From Cyanoderma ruficeps (Eukaryota; Chordata; Aves; Passeriformes; Timaliidae), in contig VZDJ01000056.1 in NCBI GenBank assembly GCA_008694505.1, forward strand, positions 62,001 through 126,000: a stretch of 64,000 bases of DNA, read 5' to 3'. Position 1 is the stretch's first letter. Each line of letters begins with the position of its first letter. The translations under genes were made by a program, and so were the position numbers. Below the pieces are notes generated by a model. The model was not told the origin of the DNA. It saw only the letters and a list, made by a program, of their open reading frames with translations, and ran no database searches. This document shows, piece by piece, positions 35,501-46,185 of this stretch.

Positions 35501-38500
35501 ACCCAGAGTGCTGTAGGGAAGCTGGAGCGTTCAGACAAATATCTGGAGCTTGCCAGAGAAGAAAGCTTGCACAGCAAACACAACACCAACTGCAGGCTCA
35601 GGGGCTCAGCCCTGGTGCTGCTCCCGACCTCCAGCACCAGTTCTGTTCTGTTCTGCCTCAAAGCAAGCCAGCAAACATTTCTGCTATTGATATGCAAACA
35701 CGCACACCCGGCATTTGCTTTATTTCAGCCTTCCCAGAGCTGACACTGCCCTAACAAACAGCTTGTACCGGGCTGCAGAAAGCTCAGCAATGTGAATTGC
35801 TCGAGTTTTGCTCCTTTTGCTTACTAACACTTGGTATTCTCCCGCAGCTGACAGCTCCCTTATTCACTTCCACTGATGGCTGAGCTCCGGAGCCAAACAG
35901 AAGTTGCACATAAATCTCCTCCGTGCTTTTCCTCATCTTTTCACAAAAACAGTGGGTGTGGAGGCTGAACTGGAAAGCTGGGGCTGGGCTTTGGTTTGGT
36001 ACCCCACAGGAATGGGGACAACAACAACATCAAAGCTCCTGGATCTGTATTTGGAGGCAGAGGGGTATAGGAATCCAGTCAGGGACTGCTGCTGGTCAGA
36101 ACTGGACTGGGACTTCTGGGGTGGCACTTCTGGGGGAACACAGAATTCCAGCCCTCGTCGGGCAGCTGAGCACCCAAGGCAGCACTTGTGAGGGAACAAA
36201 GTCCTCTGCCTTTCTGTGCCCTGTCCATGCTGCTGCCTGCTCCAGGCAGTCTGGAATGTGAGCTCTGCACTGACAGGGGCTGCTGAGGATGTTGGCCATG
36301 GCCAGGTGAGTCCTGCCTGGCCACCCCAGGGAGCTCCACACCCCAAAGCAGCAGATCCCACTGGAATCCTTGGCTCCAGGCTGGGGACCGGCAGCACCAC
36401 CTGCTCCAAAACCTCCTTGTCCTCCCTGGGAAGCTGGTCCACCCCACAAAGCACGTTCCTGGGCCCTCAGGGGATGTGCTGAAACTCTGGATGGTGCTGA
36501 GCCAACACAACCACGGTTCCTGAACCATGGAGAGAGGAGATGAACGGAGCAGCCAAGCAGGAGCACTGGGAAGAGACAAAGTCCAGGGTGGGGTGAAGTG
36601 ACAAACAAATGGCACTACAGAGGAGTCCCATGACAACGGGGCTCGCAGCAACACACAACAGGAAGGGAAGGAAGGAGGGAAGGAGAGCAGAGTGAAATTT
36701 AACCCCGCAATTATTTTCTTTGGCTCATTTCCTTTCCAGCCAGCCTTTCACACTTGGATCAGCAGGTTAATGTTACCATCACTGATCCCCCAGCAATGCT
36801 TTAGAAATTCGTGTGTGGCACTGATTTAGGAGCAGAATGGCCCAGATAAGCTCCTCTCTGGGATACAAATGCCTTATGCTCAGACACCTAAACCAGAGTG
36901 TTGCCCTGCCCTTCCCATCTCCCACCTATCACTTCTGTTACTGATAACAGAATGGTGGGTTTTTTTCCATTGAATACATTTTTCCATTTATTCATCACGT
37001 TAATGAAGAGATACAACATCATGGTTGTACTAACGTGTCCCACAAATAGTATCCAACTAGTAAGGTCTGGTTACCAGGAAATATTTTCCTATGGGCCTTT
37101 GCTGGAAAGAAACACATCTGAGGCCAGCCCTCGTTGGCAGCAGCTATCAAACAAGGAAAAAGGGAGCAGTGTCTAAAAGGAAATACATTTTTTCCCTCCT
37201 TTTGGAACTGAATCCAAGAATATTCTCTGGGTGAAGCCCCGTGGAAGGGGCACACAGCTGAACCAACAGCCTTTATTGCACACTCTCAGTAACACAATAA
37301 ACACACCAGGCCACTTTCTCCAGCCACACTCTTTGATCCCTGCCTTCTCCTCTGCTGATTCCTGCCTTGAAGTCTGTCTCAACTGATCCAAATCTTGGCT
37401 GAAATCTTGGGGAAATACTGTTGGAGTGGCCAACATGAGTATGAAAGCATCTGCCTCGAGCCCAAGGAGGTCTTCACAACCAACCCCTCTGAAGCAGTGG
37501 GGTTTTTGTCCTTCAGTGTGTGCGATCCCATCACAGCTGTGCTGCTGATGCTTTCTGCCCCTGCACAGTGGACTTCAGCACTGCCCTACTGCTTGAGAAA
37601 ATCGGGAGGACTGGGAAAAATCCTTTTCCTGACTGTCCTTTCCCTGAGTGTCTGCAGATATTGGTTGTTTCCCCTATTTTGACTGCTGTGCTCCCCTGGA
37701 TTTTAACAGCACCCAGAAGGAGCAGGATGCAGTCAGTGCTGGAATGTGGAACACCTGAGCACACCCACTTCAGTTCTCCTGTCAATTCAGCCCTGCCTGC
37801 AAGACACTGAGGAGAACTCACCTCGAGAGCTGCTTGTACCCAGAAGAGCTAAAAATGTTTGCCAGGTGCTGTGTTCTGCAGCTCTCATGTGCACATGGAC
37901 AAAATCACGTCTGTAAAAATGTATTGCTCTATCTCACTGATCAAGCCTATGAAACTGATCCTGCCCAGTGCTCCCAGGCTGCTGGGAGAGCACAGAACTG
38001 AAATTAAGGTTTCTAAAATCCGGCTCTGCTTCTAATATCAACTTTCCCCTGCAGCTGAACAAACCATTCTCTCCTTTCCTCTCCCTCAGTCTTTCCATCT
38101 GGAAAATGAAGACATTTGCATCTGTGCTGTGGGTGCCTGTGCTGTGCATTTCAATCAGCAAATGTTTATAAAAATCATTTCACGGGGAAAAACTACGTAG
38201 TTCTGACTGAATACATTTACTTATATTTTTGTAGAGCAAAACAAAACCCAGCAGAAAGCCCACAAACCCAGGATCGTTCATCAAGGACCCAATCCAGAGT
38301 CCATGGAATAAATTTTCCTTAAGGTTATGGCTCAGGCCTGATATGAAATATGAAGGAGTTCTTATTGCAACTCCAGATCCACCAGCTACCACAACAGGCA
38401 AAATGGTAACAGGCAGCAGATTTAACTCTCCTCCTCCAAACCACAGCCCAGTCCTGGGCCTCGGAGTGCCACCACATTCAGCGGGGAGTGGCAGCTCCCA

Positions 38501-41450
38501 CATTAGCAATTCCTACTGGAAAAGGTACTAAACCCCCCTGGACAGCATCCCTGTGGTACACGTTCCCTCTGCCCACTTTAGAAAACTTCTAACTAAGTGC
38601 CCAAAATACTTCCTGAACGCCAGGCTGCTCAGTCCTCACGTGTACAAGGTCTGTGAAATTTTTTTCAGGGACCTAAAGGAATAAGGAGCCCGGATTAAAC
38701 TGAATTGCAGCAGGATTTTTCACTTTGGTGAATGCAGCTGTTGAAGGAAGCAGCCAGCTAAGCTGTTTCTTGCAAGAGGCACAGACATACAGTTTTGCCT
38801 TGCTGAAAAGCTTTTTTTTTTTTTTCAAAGGGGTTTCTTTTCCTGTCATCTCCCTTCTGATGCTTCAGGAGGTGACTTTTTTTTTCTCACCTTCAGGAGG
38901 TGAATTTTCCAATGGGCACAGCACAGCAGCCTGGCAACCTTCTGTGCTTTGCCAAATCTCAAGTCCCTGCTTCTGAAGGAGTCCCCTCTAACAAATGCAG
39001 AGGCTTCTGCCTGGGAGAAATCTCAAAAAAAAGATCCAACTTGCCTGCCATTCTTTCCTTCCCCAATAAAAATTCTCTCCTGGAAAATGTGAATTTCCTT
39101 CCTAAGGTTTTCAGTCCCCTGCAGACTGGGGAGGGAGCGATGTCCAGACACCAGAGGCCAACAGCACAACTGCACAAAACTGACCAGTTTAAACTTGCAG
39201 CTGCCTCCATGGCACTGAACAAACAGCTTGCACCCGGCTGTCCTTGCCGAGGATGCATTTCTGCTGTGACAGCGCTGCCGTTCACAGGCCAGAGTTTTAA
39301 CAAACAGAATTCCCCCTCCCAGCAAAGCACTGGGTGCCAGCAACACCCTTCCCCTGCCGGTAGAGCCTGCTTTGTTCCAGCAGCAGCAGCACAGGAGCCC
39401 CGGGGAAGCTGAGCAGCCTCATCCCTGCCCAGGACTGCTGAGCTCTGGTGTCACACACCCCCCAAACACACCTGGGCTTGTCAGAGTGCCCCAGGTGCTG
39501 GCCCTGCCCCGTGTGCCCGTGCCCAGCCTGGCCGCAGTGTCTGTGCACGGGGCTTTGGGGCTGTGCTGCCTCTCAGCACCGGCGCCTTCCCTTTTCCCGG
39601 AGCTCCTTCAGGGCACGGCGTGGCTGGGAGGGACACCTGCCTCATGTCTCTGCCCTCCAGAAATTCATCATTTCAGCAAGAAGGACCTGGAGGCCCCCAG
39701 TTTTCCCCTTCAATTTGTGTATGGAATACCAAACTTTCACAGTCTTTACTGTCCATGTTACAAGAAAGTCAAAATCATGCAAATATCTGACCAGGTATAT
39801 AACCACAAGCACAAATATTGCAATTCTAATGATAAGCATTTATAAATTCAGGACGTCAGTTTTTCCTTAAGCTACTGACCAGTATCTTTTAGTACTGTTT
39901 AATTGACAAAGCCCCGTGTTTTAACTTACTAATTAAAAAAAATAGAAAAAACCACCCCTGGATTATTGCTTTCAAATGGTACTGTGTTTAAAACCAAATG
40001 ATAATTTAGTAAGGGGGGAAAGGTCATTTTTAGTGGTATTAAACAGTATTTTGTCTCTTCCTCAAGCATGTAAAAAAGCACCAAGCAGAGTTTCTCTCTT
40101 TCTGGCTGGACCCCTGGATGCTGCACAGGGATGAGGTGGGTGACCCATCACTCGGGAGCCCAGCACAGACCCTGGCAGGCACTTCCCAAAGTCCTGCCCT
40201 GGCTGAGGAGAAGAGCAGTGCCCACATTCCTGGGCTACCCAAGGCCTGGGAAAGCACAGCAGAAGGGGAGAGTTCAGAGCTGTGAGCTGAGAGTCCCTGT
40301 GACCTTCTCCAAGTGACACTGCCCCAGCCCCAACACCCTTTCACCACCTGACACCTCCCACTCTACTTAAAGACACCCCAAATTTCCATGGCACTCCCAT
40401 CTCACCCCCAAACCTGCTGCCCAGTGAACCTTCACCGTGTGCAGGTCCAAATTCCCGGGGCTCACACCCACCCCTGTTCCACAGCACAGAAACTCTGCTG
40501 CCACTGATGTCAGCGAGCATATGACAGGTCAGGGGATTGCTCATTCTGTTCCTGAAGATTCCCATAAAACAGCACTCTGACTATGAATTTTAACTTTAAC
40601 TCAGCTTATGACTTCAGGGGGTTTTTCATCCCTTTCCTTGCAGCTGCATGTGGGAATTAAAAGCCCCATAATTTCACCATCTCCCAATCAAACTGCTGCG
40701 TAAAGCCTGAAAGCATCAGCTGTGATTCCACGACTTTTTGACACGCAGCTCCTCGAGACCTTGGGTTTTTAAATGGTAATCTTGTAACTTCCTGCCCCGG
40801 TGCTGAGCTCTGATTCCTGATTCCTGCTTCCCTTGTTCCGACCCTTCCGCAGCTTTCAGGGAACACGGTCAGACCAAACCCAAAGCAGTCCCACTTAATC
40901 GGTACCTGGCAAACCCAGCAGCCATTAACACCTCATTAAAATAAAAATATATTAATCTACTATCACTAATCTAATGTCTCTTAAATCCAGTGACCCTGAC
41001 AGGAATTAGCAAGATTGTTGTAAAAATGTATTAAGCCCAAGGAATGTATTACATACACTAAGAGCTATAAAAAAATAAACGAAGCCCCCTAAATCCCAGC
41101 CCTTTCCCCCGAGATGCCCCAGCCAGCCCTGACATAAGGACAGAACACCTCTGGACACGGGGCTGTGCTTGGGGAACTCTGCTGAGAGTCCCTTCTCATG
41201 TTTGTCCCATGAATCCACACCTCCCCATGGACAGCACAGCCAGCAGATCGATTTTTATCAACCTGAACCACACTCATGGTTTGCATAAACCCCTCCTTCC
41301 CCAACTGCATAGATTGCAGCGATGGAACCGAAACATTCTGCTCCCTCTGCTGTAGGATTGTTTATTGTTCTGATGATTTATTTATAGGCAGATACACAAA
41401 GGAGAATAAATACATCCAGCAACAAAATCAACAGAAATTCACCCGAAGGG
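29540..41450. other. Non-coding stretch, nothing recognised
   Basis: Mixed AT-rich and GC-richer sequence. ORFs over 150 codons at 29765-30307 (+), 35933-36654 (three minus frames) and 38900-39412 (+) sit in GC-richer patches where stops are rare, and several frames are open at once, so I treat them as chance. A GA-rich patch lies at 36658-36690, a short GCTGA repeat at 31615-31633, and a T run at 38812-38825. Confidence 0.5.
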
Positions 41451-41454
41451 ATTC

Positions 41455-41640
41455 AGGGTGGGCACGGGCTTGATTGACTAAATGCAAATAAGAAACCTGA
41501 ACCTCCAGCCCGGAATCAATGCGAGCAATCTACATAACACAGCACATCAGCTGCGATGATTAACACCCTTATTTTTCTGCTGAGAACTTGATATGCATTT
41601 ATAAGGATGAAACACGACATTCCGTTCATTCCAGCAAGTT
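41455..41640 (+). promoter_or_regulatory. Possible enhancer-like block with POU and homeodomain-like motifs
   Basis: Within 190 bases just upstream of the second CpG island are a PBX/MEIS-like ttgattgac (41471-41479), a perfect octamer atgcaaat (41482-41489), a gatgattaac, and a tatgcatttataag segment. Such a density of POU/homeobox-type motifs next to a CpG island is typical of developmental enhancers, but AT-rich DNA gives such matches by chance. Inference only. Confidence 0.3.
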
Positions 41641-42122
41641 AAATGAGTAGCTCTGCCTCGAAAAGCCTGGCTTTCTGTCATTGCCGGGGAAGCAAAACCT
41701 TTGTAGGCGACTACTTCAGGCATAACAGAAAGCCGTATAATTAGAAAATGTCATCTGCTGCACCCAGAACGCCCGGTTTTTGCCTCTCCCCCAGCCCAAT
41801 ACACGCACAAACAGAATTTATTAACAATTCCCCCCACCGGCAGCCCGACACATTAAATCATGCCCGTAGCGAAGCTCCTGCTGCAGCAACTTCTGCACTG
41901 CATCATTCACCTACCTCTGACTTCATTGTTCCGCGGGCCGCGAATAAATAAAAGCGAACATCCAGGTGGAGCTGTCACAGTTTCCCTTTGCGGCGGATGC
42001 GCAGCGAGCGCTGCCGGGGGCTGGGGCTGGAGCTGGGGCCGGGCAGCGCAGGGCTGGGGGCTGGCCGGGCTTCTGTGCAGCTCAGCACATTTGCCGAGCA
42101 TGGTGCGATGGGCCGGCCCCAC

Positions 42123-42170
42123 GGGCAGCCCCGGCTGCGGGCACGGCCCCGGCTGCGGGCACGGCCCCGG
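42123..42170. repeat. Tandem repeat of ggctgcgggcacggcccc
   Basis: Just over two copies of an 18-base GC-rich unit inside the CpG island, in frame with any ORF that crosses it (18 is a multiple of three). Confidence 0.85.
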
Positions 42171-42255
42171 CAGCTGTGCGGGAACAGCCGCACTGCAAGG
42201 TCAGCGCCCCGCCAGCCCTGCAGCGCCCGGCGGCGGAGGCAGCTCCACACGGAGT

Positions 42256-42329
42256 GATGCTGCTGCTGCTGCTGCCGCCCGTGCCTCCCGCAACTCAGCC
42301 GCCTCCTGATTCCCCTGCTCCTTCCCAGG
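42256..42329 (+). CDS. Possible first coding exon with signal-peptide-like start
   Basis: ATG at 42256 in the CpG island gives MLLLLLPPVPPATQPPPDSP, followed by APSQ and a consensus donor CCCAG/GTAATG in phase 0. A run of leucines after Met is typical of a short signal peptide, though the proline-rich remainder is unusual and no charged residue precedes the leucines. The leucines come from a (CTG)n run, so this may equally be 5' UTR. The same frame is open upstream to at least 41966. No downstream exon could be chained to it, so this is weak. Confidence 0.25.
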
Positions 42330-42480
42330 TAATGTTCGTCGCCTCCCGCGCTGCTCAGCCCAAAATGGACCGTTGTTACTATTATTGTTATTATTATTAG
42401 CAACTCAGGATTTGGAACAATAGCGGCGGATGCAGGAGCAGCAAAACCCTGTGGCGTAACTTTCACGCCCGAGCAGAAAG

Positions 42481-44463
42481 TATTTTGTCTTCTGATTGCG
42501 GTTTTATTAATGACGGTATTTTCCCCTCTGGATTAGCCTTTTAAACACCACTGAAGCTGGCAGAATATGTATCAGCCCCTCCGGGCTCCCACGGTATTCC
42601 TGGACCCTGCCCATGGCCTTGGGCAGCTTTTGCATGGCACTGGGAGGGCTGAGGTGGTGTAATAGGCTGGATGGGGCTCACTGGAGGAAGGCACCCATCC
42701 TCTTCATTCTCAGACCTCCCAAACTTCAAGGCTGGTCTGTTTTACACTCTGGGAACCTCTCAAAAATGTGTGGGTCAGGCTTCTACTGCTCCCAGAGAAA
42801 ACAACTTTGCCCCCCCTCTTCTTTTCTGCAGAACCATGTCCTTTACCACTGAAATGCCTGTTCTGTGCTTGTGTTACTGGGGCATTTCAGTGCAGCTTGA
42901 GCTCAACCCCAGAGCACAGGCCAGATCACTGATGTTTCTGGATACAGGGCAGCGCAAATTTAGGATTTAAAATCATGGACTGCATAAAAAAGTAACGCTG
43001 TTTCTGCTCACACTTGAACACAGTTTTCACATGTCTCAGCACAGACTCTTCCAGTGATGCTCACCGGTTGTCATGGTTCAAGCAGCAAATGACACACATG
43101 TAAAGAAAACAGCAACCCAAGATCTGCCCAGCCAACTGCCAGATCTTTTCCACTTTTGCAGAGGAATCCCTTGAAAAGGGAATTTTTTTAACAAGAATTT
43201 GCCCACTACTTTTCTGGAGTTTTGTAAATGGGGTGGTGGGTCAGGAGCTTGATGTCAGGAGTATAATCCACAGAAACAGCATCTGAAGGGCCTCGTGCAG
43301 CCTCTCCTACCTGTCAGACATCTGTGCAGCACGTGTGATGATGGCACCTGACTGCACAATCCCACTGACTGCGTTCAGCCAGAGGTGGGGAATGCCCCTG
43401 TCCCTGTCTGGGACAGAAATACCACAAGTTCAGCTGGGCTGAACTCAGAGCCCAGAGGCTTTTACTGCCCTTTTCTCAAATCTGAGAAAGGGTTTCTTTG
43501 AACTGCTTCAGTTCTTACTCCTCTGAAGATAAAATCACTGCATTTCATTCAGCTCCCTTACTTTGCTGGGCTGGCATCACTAATGGTGACTTGCACAGTA
43601 ACTGAAAGGGTCTGGAAACTCTTCCAAGGACTGGGAAGCATGGCAGAAATGTGACTCAGGATTCACAGACAAGGTGTTCCCCTCGTGGCAAACCCTCCCC
43701 AGCTCCCTCACAACCAGGAGCTGCACCAGGCTGTGGGTCCCAAACCCCCTGTACCAAACCCCACAGGGTCATCTGCAGTTCCCTCTCCTTCTCTGATTTT
43801 TGTCCTGGTCCCTCCTCAGGGACAGGAAATCTTTCCAGTTTGCTCACTCAGGGATGCTCCTTCACACATCCCCTCCCATCACCCCGAGCTCTCGGTTCTC
43901 CTCTGCAGGGGGACACGGCGAGGATGCTTTTAGGAGACACAGGGGATTTTTCATCCCTTTAAGGAGAAATGTCATCTCATTTTAGGAGAACTGTGATGTT
44001 CCAAGGGCCTGAGAACTGTGAGGTTTGGGATAAAGCCTTGGGCTGGCAGGTGAGCTCCCTGCAGGGCCATGGCCACGAGAACATCTGTGCTCCAACACAG
44101 GAATGTGGCCTCACAAAACCAGGAGGAAGGAAATTCAGCTGGGAAGGGAAGGACACAACCACAAAGGCTACAGGAGCATCCCTGGGCTCCTCTCTCCTCT
44201 CTTCATCCTTCTCAGGTGTTCCTTTGGCACGAGCCCAAGCTCTCCAGTGCAGCCAGGATCTGTCTCCCTGTGTGAGGTCTCTGCTGGATGACAGCGTGTC
44301 CAGACAGACACTTCTGCAGAAATGTGCTCTGGGACAGCTTCCCTTCCTCATCCCTGCCATGCAATCTGTCACTGAGCAGCACTGAGCTCTCTCTTCCAGG
44401 GTTCAAGGTTAAAGCACACCCAGCCCAAAATCTCAGACATCTTCCCAGTGTCTGAGGCACCTC
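42481..44463. other. Non-coding stretch between the CpG island and the minus-strand ORF
   Basis: No feature recognised. Several frames are open for about 100-140 codons near 43.65-44.46 kb on both strands at once, which points to low stop density and not to a gene. Confidence 0.45.
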
Positions 44464-45069
44464 CTACCTCCTCCATTTTCCTGGAATGGCTTTCCAGTAA
44501 AGAGGGGGAAAAAGAACAGCAAAAAAACCCTTAAAAAAAATCTGAGTGCGTTTGCCTCTCCAAAACCACAGTACTATCAATACACACCAGAGGTCCTTAC
44601 CAGCCTGCTTCAGCCTCCCCTGAGGAAAAACTGGAGATGATTTCCACTGCCTTCTGTTAAGCACTTCTGAGATTTTCAATGCAAAGGTGCTGAGCGAGTG
44701 CAAAATGTTACTGAAATAGATACTGGGAAGAACAATTTCCATCACTGTCGCAATAATTAGAATAAAACCCCAGAGTATCGAGGCTGCACGCTTCCAGAAC
44801 AGCTGGAGCGAGGGAGAGCAGTGAGCTGGTGGGGCTGACTGGAGCAGGGCATCATCCTCCTGCTCCATCAGACCCCGGAGCTGCAAGCCTGATGCCATGT
44901 TCACTCTGGGAACAGCTTGGTGTTCCTCTGTGTTATTTTTGCTGCACTGCTGAAGTTGTTCGGGGAGATGGAGGAGGTCATTGTTTCGTAAGAGCTGATT
45001 CACTTCTCCTTCTGTTTTCATCTTGAAACCTCCCAGTAATTCCGTGGGCTCAGCCCCTTTGGAAGCGCA
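44464..45069 (-). CDS. Open frame of about 200 codons with one predicted membrane segment; possible exon
   Basis: The frame runs from after a TGA at 45072-45070 to TAG at 44464-44466, with ATG at 45021. From that Met the protein is polar for about 74 residues, with a D/E pair motif LMEQEDDALL near residue 51, then FWKRAAS and a strongly hydrophobic segment of about 22 residues (ILWGFILIIATVMEIVLPSI, near residues 82-103). A consensus donor GGCTG/GTAAGG ends a possible exon at 44601. No good acceptor is seen directly upstream. A strong acceptor at 45141 opens a different frame to a possible donor at 45029. The layout, with a basic residue pair before one membrane helix, resembles single-pass tail-anchored or coiled-coil membrane proteins, but I cannot name it. 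Chance is a real alternative. Confidence 0.3.
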   Translation of the reverse strand, partial: CASKGAEPTELLGGFKMKTEGEVNQLLRNNDLLHLPEQLQQCSKNNTEEHQAVPRVNMASGLQLRGLMEQEDDALLQSAPPAHCSPSLQLFWKRAASILWGFILIIATVMEIVLPSIYFSNILHSLSTFALKISEVLNRRQWKSSPVFPQGRLKQAGKDLWCVLIVLWFWRGKRTQIFFKGFFAVLFPPLYWKAIPGKWRR

Positions 45070-45429
45070 TCAGTCGTGATGTCACCACCAGGATTTTGAC
45101 CTTCAAAGGCAGAAAAGCTCCCAGTGTGGAGCTCAGACACCTGGGATGAGGCACAGGTCAGAGCAAGAGGAGTCCAAAAGGGCTATGTTGTCCCAGGAAA
45201 GGGAGTGTTGGCAGAAATCCTGATCAAAGTTGTGGAATGACACTGGACTGGCTGGTTTGCTTTAAAATAGTGTCATTTGCACATTTTACATGAGCTAAAA
45301 GTCCAAAAGCAGACAAAGCTCACCACCATGTAATTCTGACTCACTTTTCTTTACCTCTGGAAACTCAAGGAAATACTAACAAGCATTTCTCAGAATTACC
45401 CTTGTCCTGAAGCAGGCCCACAGACTCTG

Positions 45430-45536
45430 GTCTGGAGCAGCCTGGGACAGTGAAAGGTGTCCCTGCCCAGGACAGGGGTGGCACTGGATGGGATTTAAGG
45501 TCCCTTCCAACCCAATCCATTCCAGGATTCTGTGAA
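45430..45536 (+). mobile_element. CR1 LINE 3'-end fragment
   Basis: The tract ggagcagcctgggacagtg...ggtggcactggatggg... and then ggtcccttccaacccaatcc ending near aggattctgtga is the typical avian CR1 3' tail, with CR1 in the + direction. It is severely 5'-truncated and carries no coding part. Confidence 0.85.
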
Positions 45537-45901
45537 TAAGGCATTCACATCGGGCTTAGTGTGAGCAGAAATTGTTTCTAAATATCCGGGGGGTCTGACC
45601 TCTGTTATTGGTGGATTCCACTTAGATCTTCCTTATTGAGACTGATCACCCTCAGCAAACCCTCCCTCCTTCCTCCCCTATCCATGGTCCTTATCCCCCC
45701 AAAGATGGGCAGTTCCAGGAATTTGGGCAGTTCCACTGATGCCTTAAATTTAAGCTTTCATGTATTTCAGGTTCTGTGCTGCCCAGGGGGGCAGTTCTGA
45801 GCTCACATTCAGTGTCACTGAGCTCTGCACACAGCAGGGACACAAAACAAATCCTTTTCCTGCTGGACACCAAGGACAACTTTCAGGCCCAAAAGCACAA
45901 A

Positions 45902-46178
45902 CAAGGGTGAGCTGGAGGGAGGAACAAGAAGGATGGGACCTCACAACCTGAAGCTGTAATCAGACAATTAAACCCCAATATGCAAATGGACCAAAACTTA
46001 TAAAAATGTGAGACCTTGTGACTGTTTGTCCATTTTGTGTCGATTTTGGGTCCACCTTGGGTGTAGCCCTGACCAGGCTCCTGTCCTGCCCAAGGTGTAT
46101 CCTAAAGACCTTTTAATAAATATCTACTTTATTCTCCAGCTCTGTCCAGTCTCTGAGGTCAGCCTGCCCAAAGCATCA
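45902..46178 (+). mobile_element. Solo LTR of a bird endogenous retrovirus
   Basis: The fragment has the parts of an LTR in order: an octamer atgcaaat at 45980, a TATA box tataaaaa at 45999-46006, a poly(A) signal aataaa at 46115-46120, and a terminal aaagcatca ending in CA at 46178. The wording of the 3' half (ctctgtccagtctctg...) is like LTRs I know from finch-type genomes. The 7-base word gcacaaa lies on both sides (45895-45901 and 46179-46185), a possible target-site duplication. The 5' end does not start with TG, so it is mutated or the start is misplaced. No internal viral genes are present. Confidence 0.65.
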
Positions 46179-46185
46179 GCACAAA

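Larger units (their letters stand above)
41930..42480. promoter_or_regulatory. Second CpG island, likely promoter
   Basis: Dense CpG and GC-rich sequence bounded by AT-rich DNA. On the + strand a TATA-like aataaataaaag (41943-41954) precedes it by about 30 bases from a plausible start near 41975. The island contains G-rich runs (ggggctggggctggagctgggg) that could form G-quadruplexes, and a tandem repeat. A + strand donor CCCAG/GTAATG at 42330 suggests rightward transcription. Confidence 0.7.

Noticed and set aside
35933..36654. Three overlapping minus-strand ORFs of 170-191 codons
   Set aside because: All three frames are open over the same bases, which indicates low stop density, not coding; no motif.
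38900..39412. 170-codon + strand ORF
   Set aside because: The opposite strand is also open for over 120 codons; mixed composition without a motif or good donor.
45030..45140. A continuous reading frame joining the strong acceptor at 45141 to the membrane ORF
   Set aside because: On recounting positions the two are in different frames, with a TGA at 45072-45070 in the membrane frame.
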